From Rana temporaria (taxonomy: Eukaryota; Chordata; Amphibia; Anura; Ranidae): DNA of 64,000 nucleotides. The notes beneath the pieces are model-generated. The model was not told the DNA's origin and made no database searches. It saw only the letters and a list, made by a program, of their open reading frames with translations. Shown here piece after piece: positions 36,021-46,418 of this stretch. The DNA is taken from contig NC_053491.1 of assembly GCF_905171775.1 (NCBI RefSeq), forward strand, positions 299,126,252 through 299,190,251. The letters are read 5' to 3'. The first letter of the stretch is position 1; each line of letters begins with the position of its first letter. The translations under genes were made by a program, and so were the position numbers.

Positions 36021-36199
36021 GACACGCCCCAGCTCTTTGTTTTTATTCGTGATTTTATTCAGATGCTTTTGTAAGTATATCTGACTATTTTTATATTAAA
36101 CACTGTGCATACAATGTTATGCTATGCGCGTATTTCTTCCCTCGGTACTGTACGAGACATCTGCTGTGATTGAGGGGATCGTTTCCACTCGCTCGGATT

Positions 36200-36965
36200 A
36201 TTTCCATTCACTCTCCAGCCACGAGGATTGAGTTGACCGGTCTGCATCCGTTCGGTCCATCGAGCTGTGAACCTGCAAAGCCGTCCCCCCACCCATGATC
36301 CGGCGGGGCAAAACTTCATGCAGTGGTGGGTTTGGATGCTGGTTTGTTCGGCTTACGCACCCAGGGACGTTTCTGTCCCCCAGCTGAGCCTTAATCAGCC
36401 TGGGAAAGTCTACCAATGGGCCCTGATGAAAATACCGCTTCTGCGTGGGAAAAGAAGGACCTGGCTTACGGCACAGCTCCTTCCCCATGGTGGACTGAGG
36501 GAGGAGAGTGCTTTTACCCCCAGTGACATCCTTAATAATGTCATCCAGCGAGGTACCAAAAAAGTCTCCCACCTTTGAAGGGTAAATCTGCCAGGGCTTT
36601 TTTAGATGCTTGGTCAGCAGACCAGCATTTCAGCCAAATCAGGCGGCGCAACACTACAGCAGAAACAGAGGCTCTGGCTATCAAGGGGGCTGCATCCAGG
36701 GTAGCATCACAGACATATACAAGGCCCTGGACCAACTGGCCGGCCAGTCCAACATATTCAGGAGGGAGCTGATTGCTCCTCCACAGTCTGGTGCAAAACC
36801 TTTGCCCATTCAGGCACCAGGGTTGCAGCCAAAATAGGCCACAGGGCAGACCCTAGCATGGTAAATATGGAGCGGGTCATCGCCTCGGACCTCCTATCAG
36901 TATGGTCCTTGAAAGCAGTGGTCCCTTTTATAGGGACCCGAGGGACAGACCGTTTTTGGGTGAGG
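36200..36965 (-). pseudogene. DIRS gag fragment in opposite orientation to copy 2
   Basis: The minus strand carries the family blocks ADLPFKGG, SVSAVVLRRLIWLKCWSADQ, VQGLVYVCDATLDAAPLI and a 'DIIKDVTGGKSTLLPQS' segment, matching copies 1 and 4. It is broken by stops and flanked by different DNA on both sides. It follows DIRS copy 2 (plus strand) and faces the other way, so this is a rearranged or separate copy. Confidence 0.8.
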
Positions 36966-37048
36966 ACATCGCTGGATCCCTGGACAGGTAAGTGTCCTAA
37001 TATTAAAAGTCAGCAGCTGCAGTATTTGTATTTTTTTTTTTTTTTTTT

Positions 37049-38520
37049 TTACAAATGGTATGCATATAGATGCTCAATATCAACATTTGGCCTGTACTTA
37101 CAAAAAACACATAGGTGGGAAAGATGGTCGGCCGGGAACCTGATGGTTTATTGCCCGCAGACCGCACAGCCAGAGGTGCCCAGAGTGGAAAGAAGGGATG
37201 CAAACACAACAGAGGAAGGCAACGGATGTCTCACCTACAAAGACCACTAGGCATGGGAACCAAGGTCCCAGCCCATTATTGACCAGCAATCAAATAGATG
37301 GTGCAGGTAGGGGCACAATGTTGTGATATAGGCTGTGTATACAAGGATAATGGATACATTACTAATAGTATATCTATAGTAATCTTTCAATATGTATGTA
37401 TGCATGTCTTTAAAGTATCAGCAAAAGCCATGTGTAGTCAATGCCACACAGACAGTACTAACAGTTAAAGTATCTAGCTGTACAAGCAAGGGCTACGGAC
37501 ATACCTTATCCTTAGTTGACAGATCGTATAGTATATATGTCCTTCTGGCAATCCCAAAGCCTCACAAATGGAGCCTGGGATGCCAGTGTATATAAAGCCT
37601 CAATTGTTCCTAATCTTGCCTGATGGGAACAGCTGGGCAGAAGGAGTGGACAGCAGCGCCAGGATATGGCGTCAGAGGTCCATCGAGGGATCCTCTGGCG
37701 CGGTGGCGTGCAGCGCAAGCCCGCCCCATAGGCCTATGGCCATCCTGACTCGCAGCAAAACTAAACTAGAGTTTTGGTGCAGAATTTACAGACATATTGT
37801 CAGCATCACCAAAAAAAGACCCCGATCTACTTCTTGGAAGGCATAGTCGTGCAGTGCCATACAAGCGTGGGACAGGCTTGCGCCGGGGGATCCCTTGATG
37901 GACCTCAGACGCCATATTCTGGCGCTGCAGTCCTCTGCTTCTGCCCAAATGTTCACCATTGCGCTTGACCCGATTGGAACAATTAAGGCTTTATATACAC
38001 TGGCATCCCAGGCTTAATTTGTGAGGCTTTGGGGTTGAAAGAAGGACATATACCATAAACAGTCTGTCAACTAAGGATAAGACAAGTCAGCAGCCCTTGC
38101 TTGTACAGCTGGATACCTTCACTCTTGGTACTGTCTGTGTGGCATTGACTACACATGGCTTTTGCTGATACTCTAAAGATATACATACACATATTCATTG
38201 CAAGATTACTATAGATATACTATTAGTGATGTATCCATTATCCTTGTTTACACAGCCTATATCACAACAGCATCTATTTGATTGCTGGTCAATAATAGGC
38301 TGGAACCTTGGTTCCGATGCCTAGGAGGTCTTCATAGGTGAGACATCCGTTGCCTTGCTCTGTGGGGCTTTCCACTCTGGGCACTTTTGGTTGTGCTGTG
38401 TAGCCTATTAACCATTAGGTTCCTGGCCAACCATCTTACCCGTCTATGCATTTTTTGTAATTATAGGCCAAATGTTGATGTTAAGCATCTGTGAAACTAT
38501 ATGCATACCCATTTGTAAAT
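37049..38520. repeat. Long inverted repeat W, arms about 650 bp
   Basis: 37,049-37,705 pairs with 37,876-38,520 at roughly 85-90% identity by eye, with small indels. Examples are GATGCCAGTGTATATAAAGC on the left against its reverse complement near 38,000, and GATATGGCGTC near 37,665 against 37,910. The central 170 bp is unpaired. It holds no gene. It may be a fold-back element or a DNA transposon with long inverted ends. Confidence 0.85.
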
Positions 38521-38527
38521 TTGAAAA

Positions 38528-38530
<3 letters not shown>

Positions 38531-38578
<48 letters not shown>
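38531..38578. repeat. (CA)n microsatellite
   Basis: About 24 AC/CA dinucleotides directly outside the right arm of the inverted repeat. Confidence 0.95.
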
Positions 38579-38635
38579 CACTGTGTATTTACCATATATT
38601 TACATAATAGAATTCCTATGACCCAAATGGCATAA

Positions 38636-38680
38636 AAACCTCAGAAGGACCGGTACAGGTCCAAAACATGTCAAGTGTAT
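38636..38680 (+). ncRNA. Hammerhead-like motif W (most degenerate)
   Basis: CTCAGAA stands in place of the CUGAAGA core, followed by a 5-bp stem II GGACC/GGTCC, AAA in place of GAA, the palindromic stem III ACATGT and a cleavage-type C. No stem I was found. It is followed by an AATAAA near 38,810. It is listed because stem II and stem III match the series in this window. Confidence 0.3.
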
Positions 38681-38974
38681 TGGCCAGTATGCAACTCTAT
38701 TAGCCCACCTATCTCTAGGGGCTGTACATACAAACTGCATGTATTTGGGTTCAACTAATATTGTAGTGATGTATTTTTTATGTTGCTAATATTTTTATGA
38801 ATTTATTGTAATAAACTTGATTTAACTACTTGGTCTGTCTTTGAAAGTCCAGAGGGGTTAGACTGTGCCAATTTGGCACCAGGTCCTTTTTTCTTGTTGT
38901 TTGTATTGGACAGAACAGGTACACAATACTCCTACCTTTTCCTCAAAATGTTCTTTATTTTATGCTTTAGATTA

Positions 38975-39135
38975 TAGGTGCTCAGCCTGTGGACCTCCAG
39001 CTGTTGTCATACCACAAATCCCATCATGCCTCTGCCTTTGGGAGTGATGCTTGTAACTGTCAGTGGCTTGCAATAATACCTCATGGGACTTGTAGTTCCG
39101 CAACAGCTCACAGGTTGATCACCCATAATTTCAAT
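38975..39135. mobile_element. Small palindromic MITE, hAT-like
   Basis: The two halves are inverted copies: GCTCAGCCTGTGG...CCAGCTGTTG at the left and CAACAGCTCACAGGTTGATC at the right, with ACAAATCCCATCATG paired with CATGGGACTTGTAG-type bases. The CAGCCTGTGG end resembles hAT-derived repeats. No clear 8-bp duplication was found. Confidence 0.55.
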
Positions 39136-39157
39136 GTAGAACTAATAACATTTTATT

Positions 39158-39314
39158 TAGGCTACATGTACACTAGCTTACCCCGATTGTGGCAAACCAC
39201 AATACACAGCAAAAGAGCAAACCGCGTTTAACCACAATTGCAGCGATTAGCATTTTTTCCACAGCCGACAGTCAAAAGATTTCTATCCTCTGTGTTCAGG
39301 AGAGAAAATAAAAA

Positions 39315-39354
<40 letters not shown>

Positions 39355-39406
39355 CACGCCAAAAGCTCCTAAAGTCAAGTAGCTGCCAGTGTACATGAAG
39401 CCTTAA
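39158..39406. mobile_element. Short MITE with TIR 'aggctacatgtacact'
   Basis: The left end AGGCTACATGTACACT matches the right end AGTGTACATGAAGCCT in inverted form. It contains a (CA)n microsatellite at 39,313-39,357. It is about 250 bp and has no coding capacity. Confidence 0.6.
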
Positions 39407-39926
39407 CCCATATGTGGGAAAAAAATGCAAAATATACTAGAGAGAAATCTATTCATTCTAATATTGTTTGGGGGACAATGAACGGTTCCATTGCACTGAC
39501 CGACAGGTCGCCCCAGTGTGAACCGTCACTAAAAAGGCAAAACTTTTTTTTGTTTGTTGTTTTGGATAGAGAGCAGAGGAATTTGAAGTTTATATTGCAG
39601 TTGGTCCCCCCCCCCCCCCTTTGCTTTTTACCATTATTGAAAAAGTCAAAAATAAAAAAAAATGATCACAAAATTTGTGTTGTCCCTAGAAAAGCATTAG
39701 TGGGGAATCTTTGCCTATAGTTTTAAGTTAAGTTATAGAAAATTTAAAGCATCCGACAGGCCTCTTCACACACCATCAAGCCACTTATTGCAGTATTTTT
39801 AACAAACCCAATGGTATAAATCATAAAAAAAGAAAGCAAACTAAATATTCCATTCTAGCCACTAAATATTCCATTCTATTACAGCCAATTTGGGGCAATA
39901 TAAAATGATTGCCATCATGACCATTT
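39407..39926. other. AT-rich DNA without recognised genes
   Basis: No genes were recognised. Homopolymers (C14 near 39,610) and a tandem pair of 'ctaaatattccattcta' at about 39,840-39,880 were the only structures seen. Confidence 0.4.
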
Positions 39927-41776
39927 TTAACCACTTCCCCCGGGCAGACGTCATTTACTTACTTTCAGTGAAGATATCAGGAGGATGCCTGCAGCTCTTT
40001 TTACCTGGCGATTCCCTGCATTGTAAAAGCCATCTTAGCCACTTAAATGCTTTTTCAGGCGGCGGGAGGGGACGTCCCCCTCCCTCCAGTGCTTTTCAGG
40101 TCTTGCCCATGCGATTGGAGAGCCGGAGAATTAATCTGCCACCACCGGCGGTTTACCATAGAGCTGGTTGTGAACCACATGGTCCCCGGCCATCTATCTC
40201 TATGACCCTCAGAGGCTGAAAGTGATGTCATGACATCACTTCCGGCTCTGGCAGATGTAAACGTTGGTTTTGTTGTTGTTTTTTTGCAAGAAAGCCAGAG
40301 ATCGGTTTTTTTTTTATCTCAAGCTTTCCAGTATAGAGGAGAGATATAGGGACTTATAGACCCCATATCTCTCCATAAAGAGGTCATGTCATGCCCTATT
40401 CTTATTCCTATTACAAGGGATGTTTACAATAACAAATTTTTCTGGGGGGGGGAAGAGGGCCTTCTTTAATTGTTACTGTACTCAGTTAATTTTCTATATA
40501 AAGACCAAAGAAACAAAAGCTAATGTTACTGTACATAAGAGTACAAATTGTATGTACCTTGATCAGATTGTTAAAATTCTACACTGTTATGCACATATTG
40601 TCAAAAGATTAAGAGACATTTATAAATTTGTGGAATATTTTTTTTTCCACTCAGTGCATGGAAAAATATGCATTATATTAAATGAATGAATTGTGCTGCA
40701 CTGTAATACACATATAATGGCCAGCTTTAGCCTATTTTCTTCTAACAGAGATGCATTACACTTTTGCGTTGGGGAGCCGATGGTCAAATTTGTTTTGGAT
40801 TTAGAAAAACTTTCCAGAACACTCTCATTGTCCCTTATGTCTGATAATTATCCCATGTACTGCCCACACTTCACATACATTACTCAATAGCAATTTAATG
40901 TTGCACAGACGTATGCTGATGTTCTGCAGACTTGAATTCCCAGATGTAGAAAGAGGACCTCCCTTTCACAGACCAGGTGTGTGAAGCACAATGTGATACA
41001 AAAAAAAAAAAATGCTTAAAATACACAGAAAATTAAAAACAGTAGAACCTAGGCCAAATGGTTCTCTTTAACAATGCAACAATAGGCTAACCACGTGTCC
41101 CGGATTGCCCAGGACAGTCCCGCATTTTGCAGGTCTGTCCCGGGCACCTTCATTCCAGGACAATACAGTGTCCCGGAATGAAACTGAAACAGCCACCCGA
41201 TGAGCCATCGGCATCTCAGTGATGCGCCGGGTAATATCGGAGATTCTGCATATATGAATGATATTCCATAGGAAGATATGATAAGATGAGTATATCCAAG
41301 AGCTCACAGAGCAGACTAAATAGAGAGAGTATTTTAAAGTACAGCACACGCTGTCTCAGACTTGTTTACTTTCTTTTGGTTATATCCTGCTGGTTGTATC
41401 TGCCCAGCAGTTCATTGCTGCCTCTGCGCACCTGTTTGGTATATTTGACCAAAAATATGTAGAAGAATACGTATCGGCCTAAACGGAGAAAAATAAGTTA
41501 AAATATTTATTATAGCAAAAAAGTAAAAAAGTGTTTTTTTTCAAAATTGGCGCTCTTTTTTTGATTATAGCGCAAAAAATAAAAAATGCAGAGGTGATCA
41601 AATACCACAAAAAGAAAGCGCTATTTGTGTGTGTGGGGGGGGGGGGGGACATAAATTTTGTTCGGGAGCCATGTCGCACGACTGCGCAATTCTCATTTAA
41701 AGCGTGGCAGTGCCGAAAGCTGAAATTTTGCCTGGGCAGGAAGGGGGGTATATGTGCCCAGTAAGCAAGTGGTTAA
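39927..41776. mobile_element. TTAA-type MITE 5, probably split by other DNA
   Basis: The left end TTAACCACTTCCCC is at 39,927 and the matching right end GCAAGTGGTTAA is at 41,776. The right part (41,440-41,776) aligns with MITEs 3 and 4. The left part (to about 40,440) has family-like sequence. Roughly 1 kb of unrelated AT-rich DNA (40,440-41,440) separates them. It is tentative: these could be two broken copies. Confidence 0.45.
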
Positions 41777-43400
41777 AGAACATTTTAAAAACATTTTTTT
41801 GCATTGATACAGGTCCCCAAGGCAGTACCCCGACCCCCATACCCCTTTTATGGCCAATTATTTGCATATAAGCCTTTAAAATTGGCGCATTTTTGTGAAG
41901 GAGAGGGGTGTCCCTGAATTGCAGTTTGGAAATGTGGTCACCCTATGCAACAAGAAACAATATGTTTCACGTGAGTGTTAGTCAAATATTGTTTTAGCAC
42001 TGCAATCAAACCTGGCCAAACAATGTTTTCTTTTGTTCGGCCAGCAGATTGAAAAAAAAAAAAAAAAATCCTCCATCTACACAAATGAGGTAGGTGGAGG
42101 AATCGCTCTCCGTCAGGACTGCATTCGCTGTCAGAATACTGATCGAGGAGATCTTTCCAACATGCGACGTTCAACAGAAGTCAATCAAATGATCTGCTGT
42201 AGAGTGGGTGCAGCCACACACTGACTGAAATTCAGTGACACTACAGGGAGATCTTTCCATCCATGGTCCTGAAACGCTGTAAACATGGCCCCTTCATCAG
42301 CATTTGCCACTGCAGCCAAAACAACAATTAATCAAGTGATATATTTACACCACAGTACTCCACTGAACATTGTTCCCTCTTGTAACAGCAAAGACCCCAC
42401 CAAAACCAGTCAAGGTTACCTGCAAAATTTCTACCAACTCATCATTTCTTCACAATTAGCAATTTACAGAAAACCTGAATTTGGAGCATGTGCAGTAGAT
42501 GCCTTTTCATACATGTGGAAAATCCCAGCTCAGCATCATACAATCATGGAAAAGCACACTCTTTCACTGTAGTTTTCTACAACAGGTAGAGTTAAACCCC
42601 TTGTATACATGCACCCACATACACTGCTCAATTTATCTTTTACAAAAGCAAAACAGTGACTACGGTTTATGTTGCTGACAACTTTCACCACATTTTTGGC
42701 ATAGGTACCAAGCCAAGAGCCAACATGTCAGGCACTGCTGTTTTGATGAAAGGACAGCACAATGACCATAAGTGAATAAACTATATTAAATATATAAACA
42801 AAAGCTATATTCAAAAAAAAAAAAAAAAAACAACACACACAACACAGAAGATTGCAAACTATAAACAAATGAAACAAATATCAATCCTTACCTACTATCA
42901 GGAGTTTACATGCAACAGTTAAGGGCTTGGCAGAGGATTATGGTACCCTCACTGTACGTATACTAATGGCACTTGTTCACCAAACTAACAGCTTTAAACA
43001 GTGTAATAGAAAAAGCCTCAGGCTGAGGTACAAAAGCAGTGTACTGCAAATCTCTCAGGGTTTAGCCTGTCACCAGAGACCATACAAATTTGAACTTCTA
43101 AGGAAGGGACCTAGGGATTTTACATGTCAGGCAGTGTATGGCTGATTTGTAGCAAATCACCTGCCAGATACGTATAATGGAGTTCTTAATTTAATATCCT
43201 TCACGTCGGCTTTGTGCAGCGAGAATACAGGTATGCATTATGAAAAAGCAGACCATCGTTCCTTTGTACAAATGAATCCAAGGCCATCTCCATAAAGCAA
43301 CACTAATCAAGTCCTCCAAAAGAAAATACAAAGAAGTGGATACAAGAAAACCCAATAAGAAAAAGTAGAAGACACAAAATGTAATGATTCAGGTAGGAGG
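41777..43400. other. Non-coding DNA, nothing recognised
   Basis: No coding frame, exon or full transposon was recognised. A CUGAUGA sequence on the minus strand (42,294-42,300) lacks the rest of a hammerhead. Homopolymer A runs lie at 42,052 and 42,813. Confidence 0.4.
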
Positions 43401-43584
43401 AGAACATGTAATTGTGGGGGGGCGTGGTCTAACGATGGTGGAGTAGAGGCACACTAGCTCCAGAGCTCCACCAACCTCCGTCCACCCCCGGACAATTAAT
43501 GAAGCCAAGATAATACCCACGGTTCTAGACTAAATAGCCTCACATTGCGGGCAGCTTTGAAGCGGTTAGCGGGATCTGAACGGC

Positions 43585-44787
43585 GTGCTGGGGATGAAGA
43601 AGGTGGAGAAGCCCTCCAAAGCCTGCGTCCAAGCCGAGATCCAGCAGTACTTCCCGCAGACCAGAGCAGCTGCAAACCGCATTCGAGCCGCGGTGTCACG
43701 TGCTGATTCAGACCTAGTCGCACGCACACCGACAGCTCCAGGAAGCAGCATTGCGGAGATACACAGGGTGCTAGCCCCAGCTGTAGCCACAGGAGAGGAA
43801 AAAGAAGGGGGGCTGCAGAGGGGGACGCCGGTGACGCGGACAGACCAGGAAGAGGCTGAGCAGCGGCAGCTTGAGATGGATCAAAAAACAACCGACCAGG
43901 AACCAGAGCTCAGATCTCTGAAAGAACTGTTGCTAACCCTCCCAACACGTGCGGACATACTCGCACTGCCTACAAGGGCAGAGATGGAGGCCCTCGTATT
44001 AAGGATGGAGGAGTCGCACCGAAGAGAGCTGGAAACTGTACAGGAGGAAGTACAGCAACTAACAGATAAGTTGGCACATGTGGAGGTTGTGGGGGGTATG
44101 CTGGAGAAGCGGGTTGCAAGCCTGGAACTGTCACAGAGGTTACAAGCAGTGCAAGTTGACTACCTACAGCTTAAAATAGAAGAAATCGAGGACCGCAGTA
44201 GGCGCAAGAATTTGAGGTTTAGGGGGGTACCTGAGACAATTGGGAAAGAGGCAATACAGCAGACTATTGAGGCAATATGCCTCCAATTGGCAGTCCCCCC
44301 CATCCCCCACCCGCTTGAATTTGAGAGGTTGCATAGAGCCTTGGGGCCCCTATCAGAAAACCCAAACAGACCAAGAGACATAATCTGTTGTTTTCAACAT
44401 TATCCATATAAAGAGCTTATAAGTCGGAGGGCATGGGAAGCTGGAGAAATTGTGTATGAGGGGTCCCGGATACAGATACTGCCAGACCTTTCCCGCGCTA
44501 CCCTCCAACGAAGAGCAATGTTGCGTTCAGTGCTGGATAAAGTTAAGCAGGCAGGAGGAACATACCGGTGGGGGTACCCCATTGCGGTCATAATAAGGAG
44601 GAATACTCAGACATTCCATTTACAACAGCCCCTGGAACTCCCTGAGATGTTTAAATTTATGGAGATGGAGTCAATGGAGGTGCCAAATTGGCTGCAGCAT
44701 TTACATGGGCCCTCCAGGGGTACAGCAAAATCTATAGAGCCTAGACGGTCAGAGAGGAGAAGGGAGAATGTATCGGCACCCCCTTAA
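43585..44787 (+). CDS. L1-3 ORF1 protein, intact
   Basis: An uninterrupted 400-codon frame. Residues about 110-200 form a coiled coil (LEMDQKTTDQEPELRSLKEL, VQEEVQQLTDKLAHVE). RRKNLRFRGVPETI at about 209-222 marks the RRM, ERLHRALGPL follows, then the C-terminal domain (RDIICCFQHYPYKELI...GSRIQILPDLSRATL). This is L1 ORF1p layout. The start lies about 170 bp from the element's 5' end. It is probably not expressed from this damaged copy, but the frame has no stop. Confidence 0.88.
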   Translation: MLGMKKVEKPSKACVQAEIQQYFPQTRAAANRIRAAVSRADSDLVARTPTAPGSSIAEIHRVLAPAVATGEEKEGGLQRGTPVTRTDQEEAEQRQLEMDQKTTDQEPELRSLKELLLTLPTRADILALPTRAEMEALVLRMEESHRRELETVQEEVQQLTDKLAHVEVVGGMLEKRVASLELSQRLQAVQVDYLQLKIEEIEDRSRRKNLRFRGVPETIGKEAIQQTIEAICLQLAVPPIPHPLEFERLHRALGPLSENPNRPRDIICCFQHYPYKELISRRAWEAGEIVYEGSRIQILPDLSRATLQRRAMLRSVLDKVKQAGGTYRWGYPIAVIIRRNTQTFHLQQPLELPEMFKFMEMESMEVPNWLQHLHGPSRGTAKSIEPRRSERRRENVSAPP

Positions 44788-45284
44788 GGAGGAAGAATAA
44801 GGGCCTCCTAATACGAGGACTGTTTTGTTATATTTTTATTATTTTTTTTTCCCTATTTCCAGCCTATGGAGAAGTCATAAAGCCATAATTTGTATCATAT
44901 TAAAAGCCAAGTATCATTGACCTCTAGCGATGAAGACCCCCGGCAGAAGGGGCAGTTCCCCTCCTTTTTTCTTTTTCACCCCTTTTTGCTTCTTTTCCTC
45001 CATGATGCGTTCTTTGATCCTGCGGAGTAGGCGATTCCCTTCCGCCCCGCCGCCCCTCACCCCTTGGGGGGGGGATTATCCCGGCCCCATGGGCCCAGAC
45101 TGCCTGTAGAGAGCCCCAGGATCTAACACCTTTTGAACTACCTTAATATTAAGGTTTTTTTATTTATTTATTTTTTTCTCTTAAGTAGAACAATTATAAA
45201 CCCCAATATAGTGGGGGATTGTATAGATGTGGACATTTTATATATATGCACTATATGCACTATAAGGAAGTGGTACCGTTTGAG

Positions 45285-45299
45285 TACCTCAGAATATGG
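45285..45299. repeat. Target-site duplication of element Y (left copy)
   Basis: The 15 bp tacctcagaatatgg recurs exactly at 46,419-46,433 on the other side of element Y. Confidence 0.85.
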
Positions 45300-46418
45300 G
45301 AACTTGATTAGAATCCCATCGAGACAAATTGTGTAGTGAGTGATCACCGCCACCAGTGGTAGTAAATGGAGGCTTACCGAAGATGGTGGACCTGAAATGA
45401 CGTACGTCAATCAAGTCATAACAAGCTTCAAGTACCAGACAGGGTACACAAAGTAGCAATCACCAAGAAACTTGCTAGAAGTAATCAATCAGTGTATGAT
45501 CATAAATGGATAACCTTGGATCTTTGCAGCTCAGCAAGGGGTTAAATAGTTGAAAGAAAATGGAAAGAGAAGGGCCACATAGTGTAAACCGGTATAAAAC
45601 TGGGTATTTATTGTAAAAAGATAGCAAGTGCACTCACATGTATCTGGATAAAACTCGCATATTCTATAGTATGAGGCGGCAGTGGAGGCGACCCGACGGC
45701 GTTTCGTGTTATTCACACATCATCTGGTGTGTGAATAACACGAAACGCCGTCGGGTCGCCTCCACTGCCGCCTCATACTATAGAATATGCGAGTTTTATC
45801 CAGATACATGTGAGTGCACTTGCTATCTTTTTACAATAAATACCCAGTTTTATACCGGTTTACACTATGTGGCCCTTCTCTTTCCATTTTCTTTCAACTA
45901 TTTAACCCCTTGCTGAGCTGCAAAGATCCAAGGTTATCCATTTATGATCATACACTGATTACTTCTAGCAAGTTTCTTGGTGATTGCTACTTTGTGTACC
46001 CTGTCTGGTACTTGAAGCTTGTTATGACTTGATTGACGTACGTCATTTCAGGTCCACCATCTTCGGTAAGCCTCCATTTACTACCACTGGTGGCGGTGAT
46101 CACTCACTACACAATTTGTCTCGATGGGATTCTAATCAAGTTCCCTCATTTTGCACGTGGTGTCTACAGATATATGGACTTTGTGTTTACAACCATTGGA
46201 CTTTATCTTTCACGAGAACTTTTTTTTATTGCATTTGTTACTTTATTTATGTTCCCATTGTTCCCATGAGGAACTACCATTATAGATATTAATTTGCCAT
46301 AGCGCTACACAATTTTGTTTCTGTTTGTTCCAGCTAATGCGTCTTTGTTAGCAGTGTGAGCAGCTGGTCTTATTAATTAGTGTGTTTTAAGCAGCGCAGT
46401 ATAATCACCCTTTTTTGT
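45300..46418 (+). mobile_element. Fold-back retroelement Y with hammerhead-like centre
   Basis: This 1,119-bp insertion in L1-3 has a perfect 15-bp target-site duplication. Its first 424 bp are an inverted copy of the next 422 bp (45,298-45,723 against 45,724-46,145), differing by a 4-bp GATT duplication and little else. A unique 273-bp tail ends T-rich. The left end of the inverted arm coincides with the insertion boundary. It encodes no protein. AATAAA occurs in the arm. The duplication length indicates LINE- or Penelope-type insertion, and the near identity of the arms a recent fold-back event. Confidence 0.8.
45691..45727 (-). ncRNA. Hammerhead-ribozyme-like motif Y
   Basis: On the minus strand: CAGATGA (consensus CUGANGA with one mismatch at the second base), T, stem II GTGT-GAATA-ACAC (4 bp), GAA, stem III ACG-C-CGT closed by A..T, cleavage-type C, then GGGT. 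The plus-strand arm (45,724-45,757) keeps stem II, GAA and stem III but its core falls in the centre of the palindrome and is lost. No stem I is available, because the sequence upstream is the other arm. Confidence 0.5.

Larger units (their letters stand above)
29880..36031 (-). mobile_element. L1-2: full-length Tx1-like LINE inserted in DIRS copy 2
   Basis: It is flanked by the 13-bp duplication gctctttgttttt at 29,867-29,879 and 36,032-36,044. The minus-strand 5' end reads GGGGCGTGTCCAAGATGGCG. ORF1 lies at about 35,068-35,891 and ORF2 at about 30,450-34,110. A run of about 24 G (30,127-30,148) lies in the 3' untranslated part. Many frameshifts make this older than L1-1. Confidence 0.9.

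Noticed and set aside
42294..42300. A perfect CUGAUGA on the minus strand as another hammerhead
   Set aside because: The following sequence does not provide a stem II followed by GAAA at the right spacing; only the core heptamer is present.
43496..43891. 131-codon minus-strand frame at the start of L1-3 ORF1
   Set aside because: It is antisense to the intact ORF1 and reflects its codon composition.
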